From an uncultured Solirubrobacterales bacterium (lineage in GTDB: Bacteria; Actinomycetota; Thermoleophilia; Solirubrobacterales; JACPNS01), in the NCBI GenBank assembly GCA_937128795.1, contig CAKZMQ010000001.1, forward strand, positions 372,001 to 436,000: a stretch of 64,000 nt of DNA. Reading direction: 5' to 3'. The translations under genes were made by a program, and so were the position numbers. Below are positions 35,949 through 46,110 of this stretch, piece by piece; position 1 is the first letter of the stretch, and the number at the start of each line of letters is the position of its first letter. A model generated the notes under the pieces. That model did no database searches. It had not been told where the DNA came from and saw only the letters and a program-made list of their open reading frames with translations.

Positions 35949-38900
35949 TCACCGCAGCGTGAATCTGCCGTAATTGGATTTCTTGACGAACTTGGTGTCT
36001 GTCGAGCCGTTACTCAGAACGACCCGCGCAAAGACCTCGTACTTGCCCTTGGGCAGCTTGCGGTTGCGTTTGAACTTCAGCGACCACGCCCCGCTGCGCG
36101 ACGTCTTGACCTTGATCCACCGCTTGCTGGCGCAGCGCCGCTTCTTGATCTTCAGCTTCCGGAACTGCGCTTTGGTGTTGCGCAGCCACAGGCAGCGACG
36201 CTTGTCGATCTTGCGAACGGCGATGTACATCCTCTTGACGCTGGCGCCATTCACGCTGACTTTTCCGGAGAACTTTTTGAACTTCGTGCGCTTGTAGCGC
36301 TTGTTGTAGCGGGGGTAGGTGATCTTCGTTGACCAAGAAGCAGCGACTGGCGGGGCGACTGGCGGGGCGGCGGCCGGTGGCGGAGCTCCCCCTCCCGCAG
36401 GGATACCGGCGAATGGCGGCACGATCCCCGATCCAAATCGCACCATCGCAATGTCCACATCGCTTCCATCGTTGGTCGCACCGGCTGCGACGACGCGGGA
36501 ATCCGGTAGCTGGGCGAGGCCGAAAGCCTCGTCTTCGCCGGTTCCAACTGGTGTGCTCCCGCTGCCATCGAGATCGAACGACGGATCTAGCGAGCCATCG
36601 GCGAGCAGGCGCACAAAACCGAAGTCGTTGCCTGTGCCGTAATCGACCTTGCCGGCGGCAACGATCTTCCCGTCCTGCTGGACGAGCACTGCGTTGGCCG
36701 TGGCACTTATCCCGAGTGTGCTGGTCGTGACTCCCGAAGTGCCAAAGCCCGCATCGAGCGATCCGTTCGTCGCGAAGCGCGCGATGAAGAATCGATCCGA
36801 GCCCCCGCTGTCTGATCCACCTGCGATTACGATTTTCTGATCGGGCTGAAGTGCGACAGCGTTGGCGAAGTCATTGATCCCGCCTACGTCCAGTTCGGCT
36901 ATTCCGTCGCCGTCGAACGTCGAGTCGAGGGCGCCAGTTCCGGCGTCGAGTCGGGCGACCGTGGCGACTCTCACCCCACTCGGCTCCGAGAAGCCAGCTA
37001 CGACGAGCTTGCCGTCGGCTTGCACGACCATTCCTTTGATGACGTCTCCACCATAAGTCGGGTCATGGAACTGGATACCGTCACCACCACCGAACGATGT
37101 GTCCAAGTCGCCATCGTCCTCGTACTTTGCGATCGCGAACTGTTCGCTCGAACCCGAGCTTGTCTGCCCCGCGGCAAGTATTGAACCGTCAGCCAGTACG
37201 GAAACGGCGTTCGCTATATCGTTGGAACCGCTGGGAGTTGTGTTTCCGTTCTGCAAGTCGGTGTAAACGACACCGTCTGTACCGAAGGTCAAGTCTGGGC
37301 TGCCGTTAGCGTTGAGCCGGGCGACCATGAACTCGAATCCGGCACCCTCGATCGTCGTTCTACCCGCCACTACGATCTTCCCGTCCGGTTGCAATACGAC
37401 TGCGCGAGCGATGTCCGCTGAACCGGCTGTCGCGGTGATCCTTGCGTAGCCGCCAACTCCAAAGCTGGGGTCCAAGGAGCCGTCGACGTTGTGTCTGGCG
37501 GCCACGAAATCGATCAGAACGTTGGGGAACGGACCGACCACGGTTGCCTCTTCGAAACGCCCGACGGAGATCGTCTTGCCGTCGGGTTGCGCGACGACGG
37601 CATTGGCGTTGTCCTCGTAGCCGGGTGCAAGATCGCTGATGACGCGGCCGTCGATGTCAAAACTCGGGTCGAGTGTGATCGGAAGCGGGATGACCGGTGT
37701 GACCACCGGGCCGTCGCCACCGACGAAACGAACCAGGCCGGCGTGAGTCGTGGAATCGGCGTTGTCACGCCCGACCCAGCCGCCGGCGACGATCTTGCCG
37801 TCACCCTGCACGGTGATCGCCTTCGCACCGTCGTCGATCGAGCCGGCTATGTCCACGGTTGCGCGCCCGGTGGGTCCGAACGAGGTGTCGAATTCGCCGT
37901 CAGTTCGCAAGCGTGCGACAAAAAACTTGCTGTCTTCGCCGGAAGGTTCTGACTCTCCGGAGAGGACCGTCTTCCCGTCGGACTGCAAGGCGATTCCATA
38001 GCACCTGTCATCGCCACCAGCGACGTCGATTTCGCGCAAACCGTCGAACGAATAACTTGAGTCGGGAGACCCGTCTGCGTTGATTCGCATCACGGCGCAA
38101 TCTGTGGTTGCGCCGCCATTTGCAATGCCCGTGAGCACGAACTTTCCATCGGCCTGGCGAACGATCTTCGAGTTCTGACCGCCAGTCGTTGTTAGCAGTG
38201 CTCGCCCGTTGACCCCGAATTCAATGCCGTCGACTCCGTCGGTGTCGGTGTCGAACGAGCCGTTTTCGTTGAATCTCGCGGCGACCATGTAGCTGTCGAG
38301 GCCATCGGTCGTGTAACCGCTCAGCACGATCTTGCCGTCCGGTTGCAATGCAACGCCATAGGCCCGGTCGGTCTCATTCGCGAGTATCGATTTGATCGCG
38401 GCGCCGTCGCCCTCAAGCGTGGTGTCCGCGCTGCCGTCGGAGTTGAACCTGGCAAAGGCAAAATCCCGCTTCGGTGTCGCCCCATTGTCGAACGCGTAGC
38501 CGGCGACGATGATTTTTCCGGAGGGCGCGATCACCACGTCGCGGGCGGCGGCTTCGCGCTCAGCGTACTTGATCATGTTTGTCGCCTTGCCGTCACCGTC
38601 AAAAGCTCGTATCAAGCGAACCGTCTGTGTTGTAGCGAGCGACGCCGAACTCGCCGATGTCGCCAGAAACTCCGCCTACTCGCGCAGACCCAACTACAAC
38701 GATCTTGCCGTCGCCTTGAATCGCGACGTCGTAGGCGTAGTCGAAGTCGCCGTTGAAATCTGTCGTGACGTGTCCCGTTGAGTTGAAGGTCGTATCCAGC
38801 GAGCCGTCAGAGTTGTAGCGGGAGATGTACCAATCCTGCGGCGAGCCCTTCGCGCCGACCGTGACGATTTTTCCATCGGCCTGCACAGCGACGCCGTTGA

Positions 38901-39090
38901 CGACTTCGCTGTTGGAAATCTCGGTCGTATCGACGACTATCCCGTCGGTGTCAAACGATGTGTCGAGATCCACTGGCGCAGCCGTCGCAGCATCGGCAGC
39001 AAGCGCCAGGACAAGCGCTGAAATGATCAGGCAGATGATCGCTGACGCGCGCTCGCGAGAAAGCCGGGACACTTTCTGTACTGGCCACAT
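35949..39090 (-). pseudogene. Secreted delta-60 repeat protein, frameshifted
   Basis: N-terminal part 38599..39090 (163 aa: signal peptide SAIICLIISALVLALAADA, then the first repeats) ends in YNTDGSLDTSF-stop. The rest (35949 to about 38600) continues in another frame with FDGDGKATN. Removing one base from the A run at 38601-38604 (TTTT on the coding strand) restores LDTSFDGDGKATN, so a single-base insertion or a sequence error splits a protein of about 1045 aa. It holds about 14 delta-60 repeats of 55-60 residues (pattern LDTSFG..G ... DGKIVVAG ... FAVAR), probably a beta-propeller-like array, then a Lys/Arg-rich C-terminal domain of about 130 residues. Tandem copy of the next gene. Confidence 0.85.
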
Positions 39091-39213
39091 AGGGACTGAT
39101 TCCTTCGGGTTGAAGATTGCCGAGCCGAAATCGCAATCGTCTGAGACGCGACCAGGTACTCATACGGTAGTCAGTTCCGAGTTTCTTCGCCGCGAGCGCG
39201 ATGCTCGCAGCGA

Positions 39214-42200
39214 CTATCTGAGCCTGAACTTCGTGTAGTTGACTTTCCTTCTGAATTTGGTGTCCGTCGAGCCGTCGCTAAGCACTACTCGCGCGAAGAC
39301 CTCGTACCTGCCCTTGGAAAGTTTCCGCCTTAGCTTGAGCGACCATGCGCCGTTCTTCGATGTTCTTACCTTGATCCAGCGCTTGCTGGCGCAGCGGCGC
39401 TTTTTCATCCTCAGCTTCTTGTACTTGCCCTTGGTGTTGCGCAGCCACAGGCAGCGGCGTTTGTCGATCTTGCGCACTGCCACGTACAGCCGCTTGACGC
39501 TGGCTCCGTTCACGCGGACTTTTCCGGAGAACTTCTTGAACTTGGTGCGCTTGTAGCGCTTGTTGTAGCGAGGGGAGTAGATCTTCGTTGTCCAGGACGC
39601 AGCAGCGACTGGCGGCGCAATCGGCGGCGCGGCCGGCGGGGCTGCGGCCGGCGGTACAAACGGCGACGGCGGCGCGTCGCCGATCCGGATCAGCACGCTG
39701 TCCAGCGCGCTGCCGTCGCTTGATTTTCCTGCTGCGATGATCCGTCCGTCGGCCTGAAGAGCGACCGTTTTCGCGGAATCTCCGAAGCTTCCGATCGGAG
39801 TGCTGCCGGCTCCGTTGCCATCAAATGAGGAGTCCGGCGATCCGTCCGGATTGAAGCGCGCGACGCCGAAGTCGTCGCCGGTGCCGTAGTTGGCGTCGCC
39901 GACCACAACGATTTTTCCATCTGCCTGAATGACCATGTCGTTGGCCGCGTCGTCAATGCTGTTTCCGTCGTATTCACCGGTCGCCACGCCGTCGCCAGCG
40001 AACGTGGCGTCCAACTCAATGTCGGAGTCGAAACGGGCTACGAAGAAGTCGTCATCTGCGCCGTTGTCTGTTGTACCGGCTACGACAATCTTGCCGTCGG
40101 CATCGACCTCCACGGCATTCGCGATGTCGTTACCAGCGCCGATGGAAACGATCTTTCGACCTTCGGATCCAGTCGTCGCGTTTAGCGCGGTGTCGAAGTT
40201 GCCGTCCTCATCGATCCGAACAAATGCGAGATCCCTCACGCCACCAACCTCGGCGAATCCGACCGCGAGCAATTTACCGTCGGGCTGCTGAATCAGATCC
40301 AATGCGCGGTCGTCATTGACCCCGCCCGTAACGCCGGCCTCGAGGACGCCGCTGCTGTTTGTGCCCCAAGAGGTGTCAAGGAATCCGGCCGAGGTGAGCT
40401 TCACGAACGTGACGTCGTCGCTCGCGCTTGGGTCTGACTGCCCGGCAGCGATGATCGAACCGTCATCGAGCACGACCACAGCGTTGGCGCCGTCGGAGTA
40501 ACCCTCGCCGATGTTCACGTAATTGATGATCGTGTTGCCATCGCCGCCATCGCCAAAGGTGGGATCGTTTGACCCGTCGGAGTTGAATCGTGCGACCAAA
40601 AAGTCGTAGCCAGCGCCCGCCACCGTTACCGTGCCGACCACCACGATTTTTCCATCGTTCTGCAACGCAATTGCCTGGCCGTCGCCGCTGAAATAGGTGC
40701 TGCCGTCGGAAACTGTCGCGATCCCGTCGCCCCCTCCGAATGAGGTGTCGAGCGAGCCATCGATGTTGCGCCGTGTCACTGCGACGTCTTGTTTGAAAAA
40801 GACAGATGGCGGGGTGCCGACCTGTTGGCGACTGAACCCGACCGAGACTGTTTTGCCGTCGCTCTGCACAACTGTCTCGTTGATCTGGTCAGACGCTCCA
40901 CCGGAAACGTCGTTGACGACCTTGCCGTCGACGTTAAACGTTGGATCGAGCGTGAGCGGCGGCGGGAAAGTTGGTTGAAACGGCGTGCCCGTGCCACCTT
41001 CGAGCATCAGTACTGCGCCGGCGGTAGGGGAGCTGTTCACTCCTTGGGAGCCACCGATCGCGATCTTGCCAGTGTTCGAACTGATTGACACGGTCTCGGC
41101 CGTGTCGGTGCCAAGGGTCAGATCGACGAGCAGTCGCCCGTTAGAACCAAACGAAGTATCGGGCAGACCGGCTGCGGTAAGTCGGGCAGCGGCGAATTGT
41201 GGGTTTCCCGGGAAGCCGCTTTCTAGACCGAGGCCAACGATCACGATCCGACCTTGAGCGTCGACGGCAACGTCTGTGCAGGTGTCGCTCTCTTCGTCGA
41301 AATCGATCGAGGTTTGTCCATCGTCGGAGAAGGTCAGGTCGAGTTGTCCGAACTGATCCAAACGCGCGACCGCGCAGTCGTCGCCACTGTTCGTGGTTCC
41401 GACGACTACGAACCGCCCATTCTGTTGCCGCACCATTCGGACATATTCGCCACCGCCGGGCACGAACGTACGTCCATCGCCGCGAATGCCGAAAGTGCTG
41501 TCTACCGACCCGTCTGTGTCGAAGCGAACAATCCCGAACGCTGACCCGAGACCGATGTCTGGGTTGCGAGTCTTACCAGCAAGCACAATCTTGTCGTCGG
41601 CCTGCACGGAGACTGAATATGCCCGTTCGGTCGTTCCAGCGACTATCGATTTAAGTGCAGTTCCGTCGCTCTCGAGTGAGGTGTCCAGCGTTCCGTTTGT
41701 GTTCAGCCGTGCGAAGGCATAGTCGAAGTTGGGAGACCCTCCGCTGAGCGGGGTTGTGACGTCCATTGCTTCACCGGCGAGGACGATCTTGTTGTCGGAA
41801 GTGAAGTCAAGGTCGTAGGCGCGTGCGAACTGCCCAGTCTGGCTCTTGATGCTGAAATAGTTCGCGCCGGGGTCGTCCCCGGTCGAATTGAAGGTCGTGT
41901 CGAGGTCCCCGTCGTCGGCGTCGAACCGCGCAACGGCGAACATTGATTCTTGGTCTACGGCGCTAGCAACTGTCCCCGCGACCACGAGCTTTCCATTCTC
42001 ATCCAGCCTGACCGCGTAGGCGAATGCAAAAACATCGTTGGACCCGACTGCGGCGGTGTAGGTCGGAGAAATATCGATAGTCACTTTTCCGTCACCACCG
42101 CCAAAGCCAGAGTCCATGGAGCCGTCGGAGTTGATTCGTTCGAGATGCCAGCGCTGCGGGGACGAAGACGCGCCCACAGTGATCAGGTCTCCGTCTGGCA

Positions 42201-42414
42201 GAAAGATGCTGTCGAGTACAGCGTTCGAAGAGAAGACCGCCGGGTTTTCGTCGGCCGTCGTGAAAATGCCATCGTCGGCAAAAGTGGTGTCGAAGTCGGC
42301 AGGTGCGGCATGGGCTGCAGTTGCGAAGCCAAAGGTCGCGATGATTGCGACGAGTAATTGGTGGCCGATCCGGGTCGTTAACTGAAAATTGCCGATGGTT
42401 CGACTAGCGGACAT
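39214..42414 (-). CDS. Secreted delta-60 repeat protein (intact copy)
   Basis: 1066 aa from ATG at 42414, with GAGAGGA nine bases upstream; a TTG at 42432 lies before the Shine-Dalgarno and is rejected. Signal peptide (LLVAIIATFGFATAAHAAP), about 14-15 delta-60 repeats with DGKIVVAG and DGSLDTSFGG motifs, a Pro/Ala linker (PPAAAPPAAPPIAPPVAA), and a basic C-terminal domain (YNKRYKRTKFKKFSGKVRVN ... KKRRCASKRWIKVRTSKNGA) nearly identical to that of the neighbouring copy. No sortase motif or C-terminal membrane segment. Role unknown; a surface or secreted binding protein is likely. The two genes are a tandem duplication. Confidence 0.85.
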   Translation of the reverse strand: MSASRTIGNFQLTTRIGHQLLVAIIATFGFATAAHAAPADFDTTFADDGIFTTADENPAVFSSNAVLDSIFLPDGDLITVGASSSPQRWHLERINSDGSMDSGFGGGDGKVTIDISPTYTAAVGSNDVFAFAYAVRLDENGKLVVAGTVASAVDQESMFAVARFDADDGDLDTTFNSTGDDPGANYFSIKSQTGQFARAYDLDFTSDNKIVLAGEAMDVTTPLSGGSPNFDYAFARLNTNGTLDTSLESDGTALKSIVAGTTERAYSVSVQADDKIVLAGKTRNPDIGLGSAFGIVRFDTDGSVDSTFGIRGDGRTFVPGGGEYVRMVRQQNGRFVVVGTTNSGDDCAVARLDQFGQLDLTFSDDGQTSIDFDEESDTCTDVAVDAQGRIVIVGLGLESGFPGNPQFAAARLTAAGLPDTSFGSNGRLLVDLTLGTDTAETVSISSNTGKIAIGGSQGVNSSPTAGAVLMLEGGTGTPFQPTFPPPLTLDPTFNVDGKVVNDVSGGASDQINETVVQSDGKTVSVGFSRQQVGTPPSVFFKQDVAVTRRNIDGSLDTSFGGGDGIATVSDGSTYFSGDGQAIALQNDGKIVVVGTVTVAGAGYDFLVARFNSDGSNDPTFGDGGDGNTIINYVNIGEGYSDGANAVVVLDDGSIIAAGQSDPSASDDVTFVKLTSAGFLDTSWGTNSSGVLEAGVTGGVNDDRALDLIQQPDGKLLAVGFAEVGGVRDLAFVRIDEDGNFDTALNATTGSEGRKIVSIGAGNDIANAVEVDADGKIVVAGTTDNGADDDFFVARFDSDIELDATFAGDGVATGEYDGNSIDDAANDMVIQADGKIVVVGDANYGTGDDFGVARFNPDGSPDSSFDGNGAGSTPIGSFGDSAKTVALQADGRIIAAGKSSDGSALDSVLIRIGDAPPSPFVPPAAAPPAAPPIAPPVAAASWTTKIYSPRYNKRYKRTKFKKFSGKVRVNGASVKRLYVAVRKIDKRRCLWLRNTKGKYKKLRMKKRRCASKRWIKVRTSKNGAWSLKLRRKLSKGRYEVFARVVLSDGSTDTKFRRKVNYTKFRLR

Positions 42415-42580
42415 CCGTGCAGTTCCTCTCAACTCGACAAGAGCATCCGATGCCGAGTAGATGGTTGAGTTGCTTGGCTAATACTCGACCGCGCAGAATT
42501 GAACCGAGCTGCCTGTCGAGCTTCGTCGGTCGAAAAAATTGTAGACAGAATGGCCGCTTGATGTTGACCTGACGGCAACG

Positions 42581-44020
42581 TCAGTGCTCGCCCAACGCCA
42601 TTTTCTTAAGGTTCATCGCCTCGTTGTAGATCTTTGCCGTCACGCCGTGCTCCATCGCGACCTCACGAAGGTTTCGCCCGCTGCCGGCGGCGTGCTTGAC
42701 GATCTCGCCGGCTTTGTCGTAGCCAATGTGCGGATTCAGAGCGGTGGCCGCGGCGAGCGTGTTCTCGGCAGAAGCCTTCAGGCCCTCCTTGTTCGGCTCG
42801 ATTCCATCAACGCACTTGGTCGCCATCAGGTGAGCCGCCGACGACAACAGCTGGATCGACTCGAGCAGGTTCTTGGCGATCAGCGGGATGCGCACGTTTA
42901 ATTCGAACTGACCCTGCGTGCCGGCGACGGTGATCGCCGTGTCGTTACCGATCACCTGCGCACCGACCTGGATGACGACCTCTGGGATCACTGGATTGAC
43001 CTTGCCCGGCATGATTGACGAACCCTTCTGCAGCTCGGGCAGGAAGATTTCGCCGATACCTGCGCGCGGGCCGCTGCCCATCATCGCCAGGTCATTGGCG
43101 ATCTTGGTGAAGCTGACGGCGACGACCTTCAGCGCGCCTGAAAGCTCGACCAGCGCGTCGCGATTGGCCTGCGCCTCGAAGCCATCGAGCGGCGGCAACG
43201 GCTTGATGCCGGTCGACTTGTGAATGTGTTTGCGCGCGTGGGCCGCGAACTTGGGGTGCGTGTTCAGGCCGGTCCCGGTGGCGGTGCCGCCAAGCGGGAT
43301 CTGCGCAACGTGCGGCAGTGTGGCCTGGATACGTTCGATGCCCAGCGTCACCTGCGCGGCGTAGCCGCCGAACTCCTGGCCGAGCGTGACCGGCACCGCG
43401 TCCATCAGGTGCGTGCGGCCACTCTTGACCTGGTTCTTGAACGCGCGCGACTTCTTGGCCAATGACTTCTCGAGCACGCGTAGGTTCGGCAGCAGCTTGT
43501 TGTTGACCTGGCTGAGCGCTGCGAGGTGGACGGCGCTCGGGAACACATCGTTGCTCGACTGGCCGAGGTTGACGTGATCGTTGGGGTGCACGCCGTCTCC
43601 TGCGAGATTGGCGATCACTTCGTTCGTGTTCATGTTGCTCGACGTGCCCGAGCCGGTCTGGAAGACGTCGATCGGGAACTGCTCGTCGTGCTGGCCGTTG
43701 GCGATCTCGTCGCCGGCGGCGGCGATCTTCTTGGCAATGGCGGGCTTCAGCAGGCCGAGGTCGGCGTTGGCTCGTGCTGCGGCGGCCTTGATTTCGCCCA
43801 GCCAACGCACGACCGGAAGCGGCATCGAATGGCCGGAGACCGGGAAGTTGGCGACGGCCTTGTCCGTCTCGCCGCCCCATAGTTTCTTGCCGCGCGTGCG
43901 CTTCACGACGGAGACTGTGGATGTGCTCTTGCGCGCAGATGTGGTCTTGGATGCGGCGCGCTTCTTGGCTGGCTTTTTGGCGCTCGATTTCTTGGCTGCC
44001 GCAGTCTTTGTGGGTGACAC
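42581..44020 (-). CDS. fumC: Class II fumarate hydratase with histone-like N-terminal tail
   Basis: 479 aa, GTG at 44020 preceded by AAGGAG six bases away. Interconverts fumarate and malate. Family signature GSSIMPGKVNPV, active-site GTGLNTHPKF, SGRTHLMDAVPVTLGQEFGG and TGSGTSSNMN. Residues 1-46 are an added Lys/Ala/Ser/Thr-rich segment (KKSSAKKPAKKRAASKTTSA), resembling histone-H1-like or HupB tails, before the usual start near KKLWGGETDKAVANFP. The strong Shine-Dalgarno shows the tail is translated. The upstream 229-base gap leads to a divergent RHH gene. Confidence 0.93.
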   Translation of the reverse strand: MSPTKTAAAKKSSAKKPAKKRAASKTTSARKSTSTVSVVKRTRGKKLWGGETDKAVANFPVSGHSMPLPVVRWLGEIKAAAARANADLGLLKPAIAKKIAAAGDEIANGQHDEQFPIDVFQTGSGTSSNMNTNEVIANLAGDGVHPNDHVNLGQSSNDVFPSAVHLAALSQVNNKLLPNLRVLEKSLAKKSRAFKNQVKSGRTHLMDAVPVTLGQEFGGYAAQVTLGIERIQATLPHVAQIPLGGTATGTGLNTHPKFAAHARKHIHKSTGIKPLPPLDGFEAQANRDALVELSGALKVVAVSFTKIANDLAMMGSGPRAGIGEIFLPELQKGSSIMPGKVNPVIPEVVIQVGAQVIGNDTAITVAGTQGQFELNVRIPLIAKNLLESIQLLSSAAHLMATKCVDGIEPNKEGLKASAENTLAAATALNPHIGYDKAGEIVKHAAGSGRNLREVAMEHGVTAKIYNEAMNLKKMALGEH

Positions 44021-44115
44021 GTCGGTCTCCTTGCGATGGTGCTTCTAGAGGGTGATTCCTGATGGTGGATTTCGGCGCGAGCAATTGGATCGAGCGCCGA
44101 AGAAAGTCCAACAAG

Positions 44116-44180
44116 CAGCCTAGTAAGCGAGAAAAGTCACATTTCTGTATGATTTATGTAACACGTAAATAGCTAGGCTG
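44116..44180. promoter_or_regulatory. Nested inverted repeats upstream of the RHH gene
   Basis: Outer perfect arms CAGCCTAG (44116-44123) and CTAGGCTG (44173-44180) enclose an AT-rich inner palindrome ATTTATGTA/ACACGTAAAT (44152-44170; ATTTA.GT...AC.TAAAT). A -10-like TATGAT (44148-44153) overlaps the inner palindrome. This suits a site for a dimeric ribbon-helix-helix repressor of its own gene, which starts at 44250. Confidence 0.5.
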
Positions 44181-44249
44181 TTCGAGTGAAAATCCTTTTC
44201 GCCCGTTCAGCGACCAGACACCGAATATCGCGTACGAGGAGGAGATGAA

Positions 44250-44528
44250 ATGGCGAAGTATGTGACGAAGTCTGGAAAAGTCTTGAATGACGCAGACATT
44301 GAGCGACTGGCCGACGAAGCTGAGCTCGGTTATGAGCATCACGAATTGATATCCCAGCCCGCACGCGGACGGCCCGCGCTGGCCGGAGGAAGCGGCCCCT
44401 CCCCGACCATTCAGGTGCGACTGGATGTCGAACTCGATGGTGCCTTGCGGCGTGAGGCCGCAAAGCAAGACATCTCCCTCAGCGAGTACGTCCGCAGCGT
44501 GCTCCGCAAGCACGTGCCTACGAGTTAA
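44250..44528 (+). CDS. Ribbon-helix-helix (CopG/Arc-like) DNA-binding protein
   Basis: 92 aa with a strong GAGGAGGAG Shine-Dalgarno. The C-terminal half is an RHH fold: strand TIQVRLDVELDGALRREAAK, helix A, then DISLSEYVRSVLRKHV (helix B). N-terminal half (GKVLNDADIERLADEAELGY) is of the type seen in actinobacterial CopG-like regulators and antitoxins. No toxin-sized partner gene with a recognised toxin fold is adjacent; the next gene is a small CxxC membrane protein. Probable autoregulator via the palindromes at 44116-44180. Confidence 0.82.
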   Translation: MAKYVTKSGKVLNDADIERLADEAELGYEHHELISQPARGRPALAGGSGPSPTIQVRLDVELDGALRREAAKQDISLSEYVRSVLRKHVPTS

Positions 44529-44539
44529 CGTCTTCTTCC

Positions 44540-44743
44540 ATGTGCGTGCAATGCATAGCCGGAGCAACCACCGTCGTCGCCGGCGCTAGCGGCATTCGCG
44601 TGTGGCTGCGTGCTTGGTCGCCCAGTTGGCTGACTCCGCTGGTGATGAAGCGGATCACGGTTGTCTTGATCGTCGCTGTGCTCTTTACGTCGTCGGTGCT
44701 CCTTACCGGCGGCCCTCCGGAGGGCGCTGCGGCAGCGCAATAG
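44540..44743 (+). CDS. Small CxxC membrane protein
   Basis: 67 aa beginning MCVQCIAGATTVVAGASGIR, with a CxxC pair at the extreme N-terminus, WLRAWSPSWLTP in the middle, and one membrane segment (ITVVLIVAVLFTSSVLL). Small proteins of this plan (MCxxC...AGA...G.R.W) are familiar from actinobacterial genomes, but I know no function. It starts 12 bases after the RHH gene and ends 11 before the MATE gene, so the three may form an operon. Confidence 0.7.
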   Translation: MCVQCIAGATTVVAGASGIRVWLRAWSPSWLTPLVMKRITVVLIVAVLFTSSVLLTGGPPEGAAAAQ

Positions 44744-44753
44744 CCTCACCCGC

Positions 44754-46067
44754 GTGACCGCCAAACCTCGTTCGCGCGACCGCGACATCCTCAGACTCGC
44801 CGTTCCGGCGCTCGGCGCGCTTGCGGCCGAGCCAACGTATCTGCTCGTCGACACGGCGATCATCGGTCACCTCGGGACCACGCAACTTGCCGCACTTGGT
44901 CTGGCCGCGACGTTTCTCGCCAGCACATTCTGGGTTTTCAACTTTCTCGCCTACGGCACGACGGCGCAGGTCGCTCGACTACATGGGGCCGGTGATCGCG
45001 AAGGCGTCGCCTCTGTAACGGCACAGGCGGTCTGGCTGGCCATCGGGATCGGCATTGCGCTGCTGGCGCTCGGTCAGATCTTCACCCCGCAGATCGTCTC
45101 GCTGCTCCAGGGCAGCGGCGCGGTCGGCGCAAAGGCCGAGACCTACATGCGGATCAGCTTCATCGGCGCACCGATGATGATGATCGTGCTCGCCGGCGAG
45201 GGTTGGGCGCGAGGCGTTCAGCGCATGGTTGTGCCGCTGAAGATCCTTGTCGCGGCGAACGTTCTGAACATCGTCCTCGACGTGATTTTCGTCTATGGCT
45301 TCGAATGGGACGTGGCCGGCAGCGCATGGGCGACGGTGATATCGCAGACCGTCGCAGCGATTTCATTCGCCTACGTGCTCCGCGCCGCAATCGTCTCGCA
45401 CGTCAAACCGGTCTGGGCGCGCATGCGACCGCTGATTCGCGTCGGCGGCAATCTGATGGCACGCACCGGCGCGTTGCTGCTCTGCTTCAACGTCGTCAAC
45501 GCGTTGCTGGCGTCGAAGGGTGCGGCTGGGCTCGCCGCCAACCAGGTGCTGCTTCAGCTGATGGTCTTCATTGCCCTGGTGCTCGATTCGTTTGCCGTCG
45601 CCGCGCAGTCGCTGGTCGGAAGTCGTCTGGGCGCCGACGACGCCGACGACGCGCGCGCATACGCGCTGCGGGTCACGCGGATGTGTTTGATCACCGGGAT
45701 GTTCGTCGCGAGCCTGCTCGCACTCGGCAACGACTTGATCCCGCAGGCCTTCACCAGTTCCGAGGTCGTGCTCGAAGAGATCGCCCGCGCTTGGTGGCTG
45801 TTCGTCGGCTTCATCGTTTTCAGCGCGCTCGTGTTCGGCTGGGACGGCGTGCTGATGGGCGCGGGTGACATGAGCTTTCTGATGTGGGCGATGCTCGCCG
45901 GCGCGGCGGTGTGTCTGCCGATCGCGTTCGTGCTGATCGGCGGAGGTGATGGGATCGTCGGTGCGTGGATCGCGTTCAGCGCGCTCAATGCGGTTCGCTT
46001 CGCGACGGCTGGGTGGCGAGTACTGCGCGGGCGCTGGGCAGTGACGGGCCTGACTGCGTCCGGCTGA
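44754..46067 (+). CDS. MATE family efflux transporter (DinF-like)
   Basis: 437 aa, GTG at 44754, twelve predicted transmembrane helices. N-terminal ILRLAVPALGALAAEPTYLL and VDTAIIGHLGTTQLAALGLA are typical of the DinF branch of MATE exporters, which move organic cations or oxidised compounds out using Na+ or H+. The second half repeats the pattern (NLMARTGALLLCFNVVNALL). Adjacent RHH and CxxC genes upstream; palindromic repeat copy C follows 43 bases downstream. Confidence 0.9.
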   Translation: MTAKPRSRDRDILRLAVPALGALAAEPTYLLVDTAIIGHLGTTQLAALGLAATFLASTFWVFNFLAYGTTAQVARLHGAGDREGVASVTAQAVWLAIGIGIALLALGQIFTPQIVSLLQGSGAVGAKAETYMRISFIGAPMMMIVLAGEGWARGVQRMVVPLKILVAANVLNIVLDVIFVYGFEWDVAGSAWATVISQTVAAISFAYVLRAAIVSHVKPVWARMRPLIRVGGNLMARTGALLLCFNVVNALLASKGAAGLAANQVLLQLMVFIALVLDSFAVAAQSLVGSRLGADDADDARAYALRVTRMCLITGMFVASLLALGNDLIPQAFTSSEVVLEEIARAWWLFVGFIVFSALVFGWDGVLMGAGDMSFLMWAMLAGAAVCLPIAFVLIGGGDGIVGAWIAFSALNAVRFATAGWRVLRGRWAVTGLTASG

Positions 46068-46110
46068 CCGTCGCGCAGAAAACGTCATCCCGATTCCAAA
46101 GGGGTATTCC

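Noticed and set aside
44250..44743. RHH protein and the following small gene as a toxin-antitoxin pair
   Set aside because: The small gene encodes a CxxC membrane protein with no toxin motif, found more widely in actinobacteria.
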